A stretch of 60,000 nucleotides of DNA. It comes from Adiantum capillus-veneris (taxonomy: Eukaryota; Streptophyta; Polypodiopsida; Polypodiales; Pteridaceae). The DNA lies in the NCBI GenBank assembly GCA_014529385.2, contig CM043946.1:21198577-21258576 (forward strand), in the 5' to 3' direction. Under the pieces are notes generated by a model that was given only the letters and a program-made list of their open reading frames with translations, searched no databases and was not told where the DNA came from. Below, one piece after another: positions 11,283 through 21,108 of this stretch (the stretch's first letter is position 1; every line of letters begins with the position of its first letter). The translations under genes and the position numbers were made by a program.

Positions 11283-12013
11283 TGTTAGGAAATAAGACGT
11301 AGCTAAATAGATAATTGAGTAGATTACTTAATGGAGAGAGACAGATTTACATACACAAGATTATAGAGTAGAGAGAGAGAGAGTACACACGATATACGTG
11401 GTTCACCCAATTTGGGCTATGTCCATGGGAAAGCAGCCACTCAATGGATTTAGTACTTCAAAACAAGAAGTGGTTTACAAAGGGATTATACCCTTATTGG
11501 AGCTCCCGCCTTGCTTCACTCTCACCACCTCACACCCACCTTGTTGCATCAACTTCACACTATGAAATGTGTGTAGAAATGGCCTCCTTTTATAGGCCAA
11601 AAAGGGCTGCCCTCTCTTATGAGAGGCAGCCATGTGTAGCCGCCCTTGTGTGAATAAGTCCAAATCGGACCCTCCAATCCGCCCATGTGTGGCCGCCCTT
11701 GTGTAGACAAATCCGCTTTTGAATCCGGCCACCAGCCATGGAATTCGGCCACCGGCCACCAGCCATTGACTTCTTTCGACCACCGGCCATCGGGCATTGA
11801 CTACCGGCCAACCGGCCGCTTTCCGGCCACCGTCCAGCTATAATATTCCGGCGAACCCCTAAAGTTGCCCCTGATTCTTGGCCGTGAAAATTTTGGTTTC
11901 CGGTGAGTGATTTTCCTTCACGCACGATGGCTTCTCCTCATAATGGGGGCCTTATAAATGTGCGCTTTTACCACAGAAAATTACAAGGGGTAAATCAGGC
12001 TCCATACTTATCA
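11283..12013. mobile_element. Solo LTR, 731 bp, with 5-bp target duplication
   Basis: Comparing the two LTRs exposes an insertion that begins TGTTAGGAAATA and ends ACTTATCA, giving the TG...CA ends of an LTR. It is flanked by AGACG at 11278-11282 and 12014-12018, where the left LTR has a single AGACG, so this is a 5-bp target-site duplication. No coding sequence is inside, so it is a solo LTR left by recombination between two LTRs. A block near 11395-11430 (ACGTGGTTCACCC, then a CTATGTCCATGGG block) resembles a sequence common in plant Ty1/copia LTRs. A CCTTTTATAGG box near 11587 would be a minus-strand TATA, so its own orientation is unclear. Confidence 0.85.
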
Positions 12014-12512
12014 AGACGTTCATTTTTGGAGGTCTTTGGACCAAGAGGCTTTTTCTGCCAGAGAGAGTTATTGGAGGTCTTCAAGTCTGTGTATTGCAAG
12101 CTTGCCATTGAAGCACCATACTTGATTGTATTGTCTCCCTATGCAATACTACAAAACCTTTGCCCCTATTTCTTGTGTTGCTTCTCCTCATCCCCCTTCT
12201 TTTCTCTCGCTCTTTGTGTGCTTGCCAGTGCTTGTAGAGGGTTTTCTTGCAGCTTGCACGGTGTTACCAAGAGGACATAATTGGGGTGTCTTGTGAGTTG
12301 AAAAGGGTGAGTTGAGCAGTGTGGGTGCGTTGATGTTGTAAGATGCTTTTTTGCAAGGTGCGATACTTGTTCTGTATGCCAAAGTGCAGTTGTTAGTGCA
12401 AATTAGCCAATTTGAAGGTGTTATAAAAGAGGTTAGGGGTGCTGTGGAATCCCTGGACTATAGAGAGGCAAACATTTTGTGTGCTAGGTGTGTTCCCTAT
12501 TCCCCCTCTCCA

Positions 12513-13003
12513 ATGGTAATAAAAATCTCTTAGAGTTACTATCTTGTATGGTGCAAGGATAGGGGTAGTGAGCACGACACAAGGATTGGGGTAGTGAGAT
12601 TCTAAAATTTCCCCCTATCCCATTGTGCAGGCAAGGCATAGTTTGGGACCAAAAAGGCCTTTTGCTAACATCTTGTATGTATGAGGAGAACCATAGGAAT
12701 CCAAACAACAAGGTCACTCAAGCAGTTTTTGCATGGTGTGGGCATGGAGCTAGAATGATCCGATAGGGGCAGGAGTGACAAGCTCACTCGTGCCCTTTTA
12801 GTGCGGTGTGGAGACAGGAGCCAAAACAAGGTGATACTCTAGGAAGGAGTGTCAAAGTCACCGAGTCCTTTTTTGCACATAGTCTAGAAAAACCTTAGGA
12901 ATCCAACTAAGTAGCTCATTCAAGGTTCTTATGTGGTGTTGCCACACAACCAAAACAACACGATTGGGGGGGGGGGGGGGGGGGGGGGGGGGTTAGGTCT
13001 ACA
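12513..13003 (-). repeat. Probable 3' LTR of the minus-strand Ty3 remnant
   Basis: Read on the minus strand, the pol remnant ends in a purine tract (gagtgtgggagaa) at about 13016-13004, then TGTAGACCTAACC, the expected start of a 3' LTR. The stretch down to 12513 is non-coding. It contains a 27-base poly-G run (12966-12992) and two related blocks of about 50 bases (around 12690-12740 and 12890-12940, sharing AGGAATCCAA and CACTCAAG-like text). The other LTR of this element was not found, so the border at 12513, next to the LTR of the previous element, is inferred. Confidence 0.5.
12966..12992. repeat. Poly-G run (27 bases)
   Basis: Twenty-seven consecutive G on the plus strand, lying just inside the putative minus-strand LTR. 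Confidence 0.97.
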
Positions 13004-13019
13004 TTCTCCCACACTCAAA

Positions 13020-14330
13020 AAATTTGAGGTGTCCTCGCCTCATCATGAAGTTTGTATAATTCAATACATCATGTTCCCATCCTCTTGAGAATATGTTGAT
13101 CATTTGACAAACTGTTGAGTGATGGTCCATCGGCTGTGAAGGGGGTTGATCCTACTTTGAGGGATGTCTTCAAAGTGTACTTCAAAAGTTATATTGGTAG
13201 AAGTAGATAATAGAGAATCATCAAGAATGTGATTTGGATCAGGTATGTACCTTTTGAGAAAGTTGATGTGAAAAACATCATGTACTTTGATATTCAATGG
13301 CAACAATAGTCGATAAACTTGGTCATTGATTCTCTTTGTGATGACAAAAGGTCCACAATATCTTGGACTAAGCTACTTGCACTTACTTACTTATTGATAA
13401 AGAACTACATTTGTGTTTCACTCTCAAAAATACAATATCCCCATCCTAATGTATGAAGTCTATCTAAAAATTACATCTCATACAGTGTATCTTTGAATGC
13501 TTGAATTCTAATGAGTGGATCTATCCACTATAATGGAGTACGACACTTTGGTCCATATAATGCTTGAAAAGGAGACATCCTAATTTTACATTGGAATTAA
13601 TATCTATATGTTAATTCAACCAAATATAAATATTTGGTCCACTCACCATGTTCATGCATACAACAAAGCTCGTAACTTATCCTCAATGATTTGATTGGTT
13701 TTCTTTATTTGCCCATCAGTTTGAGGATGATAAAAAATGTTGAATGCCAATTGGGTTCATGTGATTGAGAATAAATCTTTCCAAAACTTTGAAGTGAACA
13801 TTGCATCACAATCTAAAATTATACAACGGGGTAAATTGTGATACATAAAGACACAACGGGGTAAAATTATACAACGGGGTAAATTGTGATACATAAAGAC
13901 ACAATGGGGTAAAATTATACAACGGGGTAAATTGTGATACATAAAGACACCTTCCATGGAAATTTGATCTATATCTTTAGCCGTATATATTGTTTTGACA
14001 AGGACAAATAAGTTTTTTTGGTAAGCATATCAATGATCACAAAAATAAAATCATATCCTAGAGATGTAGGGAGTCATGTGATGAAATCCATGGATATGCA
14101 TTCCCATTTCATTTGTAGTGTATCCATTAAATGAAGCTTAATAGGGGAATCAAATTTTCTCAGCTTTTATATGTTGATAGGTCAACCATCTTGTAACATA
14201 GCTTAGCACATCTCACTTCAATCCTCACTAAAAGAAACTTATATGTAAAATATCATAGGTTGTAATATAGCCTTGATGCCTTGCAATAGGTTTATCAAGA
14301 GGTTCCTATAGTATTTGAAGTTTGATCCCA
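13020..14330 (-). pseudogene. Ty3/gypsy integrase remnant
   Basis: On the minus strand the integrase runs from a degenerate zinc domain (around 14250-14180) through the first catalytic block, SMDFIT (about 14086), with LPTSLGYDFIFVIIDMLTK following. The second block is DCDAMFTSKFWKDL (about 13812-13770). The third reads TDGQIKKTNQ (about 13715) where the family has TDGQTERTNQ, so the catalytic Glu is Lys. The tail at 13306-13100 (VHDVFHINFLKRYIPDP) matches the usual VFHVSLLK-type block of the C-terminal domain. Numerous stops and frameshifts are present. A 48-bp tandem repeat sits directly before the second catalytic block. Confidence 0.85.
13818..13951. repeat. 48-bp tandem repeat, about 2.8 copies, in frame
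   Basis: Units begin at 13818, 13866 and 13914, each starting ATTATACAACGGGG and containing TGTGATACATAAAGACACAA. The copies are almost identical. At 48 bases (16 codons) the period preserves the minus-strand integrase frame, giving repeats of VFMYHNLPRCIILP. Confidence 0.95.
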
Positions 14331-14599
14331 CCATCATTTGGATACAAAGATGACAACAAAAGTAGGGATTATTTTCTTCAATATGGAAATATTTAATTTA
14401 TCTCTCTTGCTTCTCTGTGTCATTTTCCAAGCTCAAGAACTACTAAATCTTCTTGTAAAATGGATTGTGGGGTATACTCGCATTAGTAAGGTCAATCAAA
14501 GAGGTAATAGAAGTTGTCATAGTTGCTAATGTACTTTTTTTTTCTTAAAGCATCAGTCATTGAGTTTTTTTCGTTACTTTATATTCAATCCCAAGATCA

Positions 14600-15460
14600 T
14601 ATTTGCATAATAATTCCATCCACCTTCATTGTCGCATATTATGGTCAGTTTGAGTGTAAATCCATTTGAGGCTCTTATGGTATGTGTGTTATTCAAATTT
14701 CCTTCCAAGAAGATAATACCACCATACTTTAGAGCATGTTACATGTCTAACAGTTATAAATCACGTGTAGGATAATTCAACTCATAAATGTGTAACTTGT
14801 GAGATTCATAAGCTATCGATCTTCCTTCTTGAGATAGAACACCACCAATTGCTTGTCTACTTGCTTCAATGAGGATAGTGAACGTCTTTGTGAAGTCAAA
14901 ACTTCTAAAATTGGAGCATTCACCACAACTTCTTTGAGTTACTCAAAACTAGCTTGCATCTGATCATTCCAAATAAACACTTTAGTCTTATTATGGGTAT
15001 TAGTCAATGGAGAAGCTATCTTAGCATAGCCTTCAATAAAATTACAACACCATCCAATTAATCCAATAAATTTGCGTACATGTTTGACAAATTTATGTGT
15101 AGGCCAAGTTAAAACACTTCAATCTTACTTGGGTCAGTAGAGATGCATACAATAAATCCCAAGTATTCTACTTTGTTAGTGGAAAAGGTGAATTTTCTAT
15201 GCTTAGCATAAAGTTGGTTCTGACATAAAAGTTCAATTACTTGTTGCACATGTTGTTCATGTTATTCCTTATTTTTTAAGCAGACCTAAATATCATCAAA
15301 GAAGACAAGGAATAAATCATCAAAATCATTAAGATGTTCTTTAAACATGGTGGTCATTCATAAGTAGGTCAAATTTTTTTGGAGCAGTTGTAAGTCCAAA
15401 AGGCATAATTGTAAACTCGTAATGTCCAAATCAAGCGTTGAATCATGTATTTGGTATATC
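14600..15460 (-). pseudogene. Ty3/gypsy reverse transcriptase and RNase H remnant
   Basis: This is collinear with the integrase at 13020-14330 and so part of the same minus-strand element. The strongest block is FDDLFLVFFDDI at about 15320-15285 (the YxDD site read as FFDD), followed by HVQQVIELLCQNQLYAKHRKFTF and VEYLGFIV (15250-15150). The connection domain follows, then an RNase H stretch with KVFIWNDQMQASFE. RNase H is very degenerate and the region between 14330 and 14600 shows nothing clear. The RT N-terminus and gag are missing: at 15470 the sequence switches to plus-strand copia. Confidence 0.8.
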
Positions 15461-15471
15461 TTCTTGTTGCC

Positions 15472-15800
15472 TTCTATTGAGTTGTGGCATAGTCGGCTTG
15501 GTCATACGAGTCAAAAAGGAAAGAAGCACCAAAACATTTGGGCTATATCCTTGTGTTAAAATATTTTGATTTTAGCTTGTGTGAGCATTGCATATATGGG
15601 AAAGAGACTAGGCTTGCCACTTTGTCACTGGATAGGAAGATAGGAAATCCTCTAGATTTGGTTCATAGTGATCTACGTGGGCCTATGCTACGCAAGTCTA
15701 TATGTGGGCCTCTGTTGCACAAGTCTCTGGGGGAGGCATTATATATATTTATTTTACTGACTATTGCAAAGAGACTATCTGCTACCAAATGGCTATTAAG
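15472..15800 (+). pseudogene. Ty1/copia pre-integrase and integrase N-terminus
   Basis: The start ELWHSRLGH is the GAG-pre-integrase zinc motif of Ty1/copia. It is followed by a block with the cysteines of the HHCC finger (FDFSLCEHCIYGKETR, about 15569) and the first catalytic Asp region LVHSDLRGPM (about 15659). The frame changes between these blocks. The rest of the integrase core is missing: about 15800 the sequence jumps to the start of copia RT, so a large internal deletion has removed the remaining two catalytic residues. Confidence 0.85.
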
Positions 15801-15802
15801 AT

Positions 15803-16110
15803 AAAAGATAGCATGAAATGGAAGTAGGCAATGCAATCTGAGTATAAGTCACTTATGGAAATTGAAACCTGGGAATTGATAGAGTTTCTAAAGGGAAAAC
15901 AAGCCTTGCCATCCAAATGGTTATTAAGAGGAAGTACACCGTAGAAGATCCTAAGCCTAAGTATAAGGGTAGATTGCTTGCTAAGGGAATCAAGCATAAT
16001 GAGATTTTTTTTCCAGTGGTCAAGATGACTACACTGCCTTGAGCTTGGACTAATATCCATTGAGGACATGGAACTTGTCCAAATGGATGTGAAGAAGCTT
16101 TATACAATCC
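15803..16110 (+). pseudogene. Ty1/copia reverse transcriptase N-terminus
   Basis: Sequence typical of the first part of copia RT: MKWKQAMQSEYKSLMEIETWELI, then the LPSKW block, then (with frameshifts) KPKYKGRLLAKG-like text and FFPVVKMTT-like text, ending with DMELVQMDVKKLYT at about 16065-16110. The sequence then breaks into unrelated DNA before the catalytic YVDD. A different copia RT/RNase H C-terminal half is found at 58085-59297 in the same orientation, but there is no evidence that the two belong together. Confidence 0.85.
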
Positions 16111-16185
16111 TATTGACGAGCGCAAAGTGCGATACGGTCCCCGACGGCCTCAAATGCTAGGAGCCGATGCATGCCGAGCTGGCCA

Positions 16186-16860
16186 CGGTGAAATGAACAG
16201 GGGGCACCACCTAGCTTTCAGTCACTAGGACACGGACAATAGTGATTTGAAATAGCACAAACTCTACACACTGAAAGAAAGAGATAGAGATAGATAGATA
16301 GAGAGAGAGAGAGAGATGAAAAACCCTCAGGGTGTGAGAGAAAATTGAATCAATGCCGTATTTACAGAAGTGTTATCTTTGGCGAGGTGGCAAACATGGT
16401 GATAGAGAGCGATAGAGAGATAGTGAGCCTAATAGTGCATTCTCTAGAGGTGACTCATAGACATAGAGATCTCTAATCTCGTGAATGTGTGGCGACCATT
16501 GAAGTCAAGGTGTGGACGTATCTTCTTCTCATTGTGCTAATTCCTAAAAAGCTACACTAAAATCCCCTCTCTATTAATGCAAGTGTTGCAAATCCCTCCC
16601 ACCAAAATGCTACCAAGTGCTGACCCCCCGCTGATAGTGACCTCTCAGTGCCTTTTTATAGGTGTAGGCTGCATTAGTTTAGGGTAATTTGCTTATGTTA
16701 GGGCCCTAATTGCGAGAGACAAATCAAGGAGTTGGGTCCCATATGGTTGACCCTTGCTTTGTCTTTGGAGAATTTTAAAAATGAAAACTCCTAGGTGGGC
16801 CTTTGTGACCATCACCTAGAGAGAGGTGGCAATTTAAAGGCGGTTTTTTTCTAGATTTTG
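16186..16860 (-). repeat. LTR-like non-coding block with minus-strand TATA box
   Basis: Around 16193-16235 lies GGCACCACCTAG followed by ACTAGGAC. The same pair recurs at 35394-35430. On the minus strand this reads ...CTAGGTGGTGCC, so TGGTGCCCC could be a primer-binding site lying just after an LTR that extends to higher coordinates. A CCTATAAAAAGG-type TATA box (minus, about 16649-16660) and a following AG-rich leader fit LTR promoter structure. The two copies otherwise differ, so this is a tentative LTR of a minus-strand element whose body is missing. Confidence 0.4.
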
Positions 16861-17200
16861 GCTTGAAACTGGAAAATTAATGATAACCTATGGATATTAA
16901 TGCAAAGATACATCATGAACGAGATGTCGGCAAATGGAGAGCCTTGCTGGTGCCGTTCGAAAAGCCGACCGAGGCATGCCTTCGGCGTCTTTTCTTGATT
17001 TGGTGTTTGTATTGTGTGACTTGTCCGTTTTCTTTTGTCAATGGCGTCAAACTTCATTGCTTTTTTCTTTTTTTAGGTGCGTATGGTGTGCGTGTGCTGA
17101 GTGTTTATATGCGTGCGTATAGGCGTGTGCGCGTAATGTGTGAGTCTCAAGATGCTTGTGAGTGGGTGTGCGTATGTATATAGGTTATGTGGGTTTGTAC

Positions 17201-18115
<915 letters not shown>

Positions 18116-18139
18116 CCAAAATAGTACTAAGGTAAGCAT

Positions 18140-19060
18140 TTTACCTTATTGAATGGTTTTGGGAGTACACATTCTTTCATCTGAGGATTACCATTACTCG
18201 AGCGAACAAAAGCGAGCAATGCATAATTTTGAGCGAAGATGACCAAAACTCTAATATTGGATTATTCGCCATGACACTTCGAAAAACAAAAGAAAAATAA
18301 AAATTTCCATTCAATACTTGAATAGCATGGTGTGAAAAGAAAAAAAGAATGCTTAGTAACAAATATTCGTTAGATTTAATCTTGTTTAGTTAGGATATAC
18401 ATTTTCCTTAAACACTTAGTTGGAGTCAAACTTTTCTTGCATACATGCAACACCAGGCCATGGCCAAATGCACATGTCCAAAGAACCTTATGCACCTACC
18501 TAGAGATGTGTAAAGGAGTTATCTTCTATATGGCCAATGTGGAACGTACAAATGAGATGATGCAAAGCTTGTGGACGTAGCATACACCTTGGAGCTCTCT
18601 TGAGATTGTTCTTATAGCAACAAGGGTCTCTTCTTTTCCATTACTTTATTTGCTCACTCTTTCTCTCTACACATCTACATGCTACATTTATTCAAAAATA
18701 AACTCTCCTATTAGTACTAGGTGACCCCCATATCATCATGAGGACCGTTCCACTAATAGTAATTGCAATAGATTGTTCCAACTTGTTTGTCTTCCTCATG
18801 CTCAAGCTTTCCTTCCCCAATGTGAATTGCTAAGCTTAGCTCTCCTTTTGGTGTTGTCTCACCTATGCGAGCCCCTATGTCTAACAACAATAAGCCCTAT
18901 GTTATTTCTTTGCTCTACTTTGTTGCTCTTTGCTTTATGAGGTAGTGATTGTCTTGTTGGTTGCTACAACCGACCACTTGTGCCACATTGAGATGATGGA
19001 GGTAGAATTTCTCATGCTGCCAATGGGCTTGTGTGACCCCACCATAAGCAAAACCATATA
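18140..19060. other. Unassigned stretch, no gene seen
   Basis: No reading frame, motif or repeat that I can support. Base composition is ordinary AT-rich plant intergenic DNA. Confidence 0.6.
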
Positions 19061-19293
19061 TTGAAAAACTCTTCGAAACAATCCGCGTCGACGCAGACTG
19101 TTTTAGAGAGTTTGTCTTTTGTTTATAGAGATTTTGTTTATAGAGAGAGAGAAAGAGATTTAGGGGAAGAGATTGATCAAGTCCAAGGTCCTCTGTGTAA
19201 TGAAGCTTGCCATGGCAGCTACTAAGCAAAACCAACTTAAAAACTCTTCGAAACAGTCCCATCGGCGCGGACTGTTTCAGAGAGTTTTTTGTT

Positions 19294-19340
<47 letters not shown>
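19061..19340. repeat. Diverged tandem duplication with AG run
   Basis: The block beginning AAAACTCTTCGAAACA (19061-19117) is repeated at 19238-19294. Both have ...GACTGTTT(T/C)AGAGAGTTT followed by GTTTA(T)AGAGAG. The second copy leads into an AG run at 19295-19340. The two units also share GATTG(A)TCAA(A)GTC downstream, so the duplicated unit is about 180 bases. Confidence 0.8.
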
Positions 19341-19345
<5 letters not shown>

Positions 19346-19869
19346 CAAAGTCGAAACTCTCGGGCATAATGGAGCGTCGCCTCCACATTTCTAAACAAGC
19401 AGGAGCCTTCGTAAGTCTCGACACCCTGCCCGGCATTGCCTTGCTTCGCTTGCTTACCCACCTTAAAGGCTTCTTCAACTCTAAAGCTTGTCTCGTATGG
19501 CAGCTGACTCACGTCTCTCAGACACTGAATCTCCTTTTGAGTGTGTTTTGTAGCCCTAAGATAAGGTGTTTCAGCAAGTGAGCCAGTCTATCTTCGACCC
19601 GAGAGTCACCGGGGCCAAGACTCTCAACAATGCTCACATCAGTTGACGACGCTCTACTCTCTGTGGTCGCCTACTATAAATCAACCTACCCTTACGAGAT
19701 GGAATACGAGGACGACTCTTCCAAGCTCGTGCAAGAAAAGTGTTGGGATGCAATCCGGTCACACCTTCCCAACAAAGCCTTGGGTTGCAGCGAGGTGTAG
19801 TCCTCGGCTCCGGAATCGTACCTCCTACATGCTGCTGTTGTTGGCCTCCCACTTGTAATGCCATTATTT

Positions 19870-20060
19870 TCAGACATGTCTAGTGTGAGTGCTACGCAGT
19901 CAAGATTAATGATTGTGGTGGGCATGCTGCCACAAAAATGGTTGTTGGAGAGACCAAGCACCTGTAGCAACACCCACCCGGGAATCTCCCCGCTTTGCTG
20001 ATTGTGGCTTGTTCCCAGCACCCGTAGATTCATCAATCCAAGAACTGCAACAATAAACTA
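19870..20060 (-). pseudogene. Leucine-rich-repeat (LRR) gene fragment
   Basis: On the minus strand, from the ATG at 20036, the frame reads NLRVLGTSHNQQSGEIPGW, then LQVLGLSNNHFCGSMPTTI and LDMSENNG. This is two to three plant-type LRR units (LxxLxLSxNxxxGxIPxx), as in receptor-like proteins or kinases, where they bind ligands outside the cell. No signal peptide, transmembrane segment or kinase domain follows, so it is a short captured or decayed fragment. On the plus strand 19340-19860 has an open stretch (DDALLSVVAYYKSTYPYEMEYEDD) that I do not recognise. Confidence 0.7.
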
Positions 20061-20169
20061 ATGAGGAGCTATAGAAAGAATGGGCTGATTTATGTGATAA
20101 AGTTTAATTCAACAATAACGAAGTTGAAAATATATGAGCCTGAGTGGATAAAATAATTTGATGATGTGT

Positions 20170-20520
20170 TTTTTGAAGAACTTTTACACTTACCACCCAA
20201 GTGTTGATCATGCAATAGAGCTCATTTTGAGAGCTCAACCAGTTGCTTGTAGACCATACAAGATGTTAGTACTTGAGTCAGCAGAACTCAAAGAGAAACT
20301 TACTCAACTTCTTGATCAAGGTTGATTCAACGTAGTACTTCTCCATGGAGTACTCCTGTTCTTTTTAATCGGAAGAAGGTTGGTACTCTATGCTTTTGTA
20401 TCAATAATTTTGGATTAAATCAAGTAAATTAAATAGTCAAGATTAAGTATGTAGCACCAAGGATTAATGACTTACTTGATTGATTACATGTAGCTACTAG
20501 TTTCACAGAAAAATTGATCG
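20170..20520 (+). pseudogene. Ty3/gypsy reverse transcriptase N-terminal fragment
   Basis: The blocks VDHAIELILRAQPVACRPYK, ELKEKLTQLLDQG, STSPWSTPVLF and GTLCFCINNFGLNQV (the last two after a frame change) are the start of a Ty3 RT in correct order. Stops interrupt every block. The catalytic palm is absent: the sequence is cut at about 20520, some 270 bases before a CACTA-type terminus. It is an isolated scrap and does not match the RT of elements A and B closely. Confidence 0.82.
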
Positions 20521-20792
20521 TGAGTCTGGGTATTAACTTTAAGAGTGTACGATGCATGCGGAGTGCAAGGAAGAAGAAGAGAAGACACGAGCACAATGTG
20601 GGTGGAGCTCTTAGTGAGGATTCAAAATTACCTCAGTACTCCTTATTGTTCTATATAATCAAAAGAATAGATAAGGTTATTATGGTGAGTGTGATGGATG
20701 TGTGGCCAATTGACCTAAAGCTTAACAATCTCTCACTTCAAGGCCAATGTGGCCCAAGTGGCCAATGTGTAAGTATATATATCTATACAATC

Positions 20793-20940
20793 CACTACAA
20801 GAGGTACTTCACATTAGCGACACTCGCAGTGCGACGCTCAAAAGGGAAAATCCACGGTGTAGCTATGGGTGTCGCTATAGGCATTGCTATTCTATTTGTT
20901 ACATAGCAACGTCCATAGCGACGCTAATAGTGACACCGAT
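20793..20940 (+). mobile_element. CACTA transposon terminus with subterminal repeats
   Basis: CACTACAAGAGG at 20793 matches the terminal inverted repeat start of plant CACTA (En/Spm) elements, CACTACAAGAAA. Over the next 140 bases the core GCGAC/GTCGC with an adjacent TA or TATA is repeated in both directions (TTAGCGACAC, GTGCGACGCTC, GTGTCGCTATAG, CATAGCGACGCTAATAG). This is the layout of CACTA subterminal repeats, where the TNPA protein binds. A similar cluster lies at 38937-39050, beyond TNPD and TNPA-like genes on the same strand. I infer that this is the 5' end of that element. Confidence 0.68.
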
Positions 20941-21023
20941 AGGAGTAAAATTAAACCGAGAGTGCCAGAAACTTAGATCTCAGATCTGAGTTTTTGACGC
21001 TCAAGTGAAAGAGGTAACCTGTG

Positions 21024-21027
<4 letters not shown>

Positions 21028-21094
<67 letters not shown>

Positions 21095-21108
21095 CCCCCC
21101 CCCCCCCC
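21028..21108. repeat. (CT)n plus poly-C run
   Basis: About 64 bases of CT are followed by about 17 C. This sits exactly at the junction between CACTA 5' DNA and the inverted 5' end of Ty3 element A. A similar AG run flanks the other end of element A at 33094. Confidence 0.95.

Larger units (their letters stand above)
9553..12512 (+). repeat. Right LTR of the gag-only element, interrupted by a solo LTR
   Basis: Direct repeat of 5092-7406, ending in the same CCCCCTCTCCA. It differs by many substitutions and small indels, a large AG run at 10827-10912 where the left LTR has only a few AG units, a shorter poly-C run, and a 731-bp insertion at 11283-12013. The TATAAAAGG promoter-like site is at 11267-11275. 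The divergence by eye suggests an old insertion. Confidence 0.82.

Noticed and set aside
11444-11925. Several overlapping frames in the solo LTR
   Set aside because: The stretch is a TG...CA insertion with target duplication, and the frames are repetitive by-products without domain signals.
13818-13951. 48-bp repeat considered as a CRISPR-like array
   Set aside because: There are no variable spacers: the whole unit repeats in tandem and in frame with integrase. The genome is eukaryotic.
14113-14122. TTGTAGTG considered as the closing end of a CACTA element
   Set aside because: It lies within minus-strand integrase coding sequence, without subterminal repeats.
20514-20906. 130-codon plus-strand frame over the CACTA terminus
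   Set aside because: It mixes the end of an RT scrap with transposon terminal repeats and has no conserved motif.
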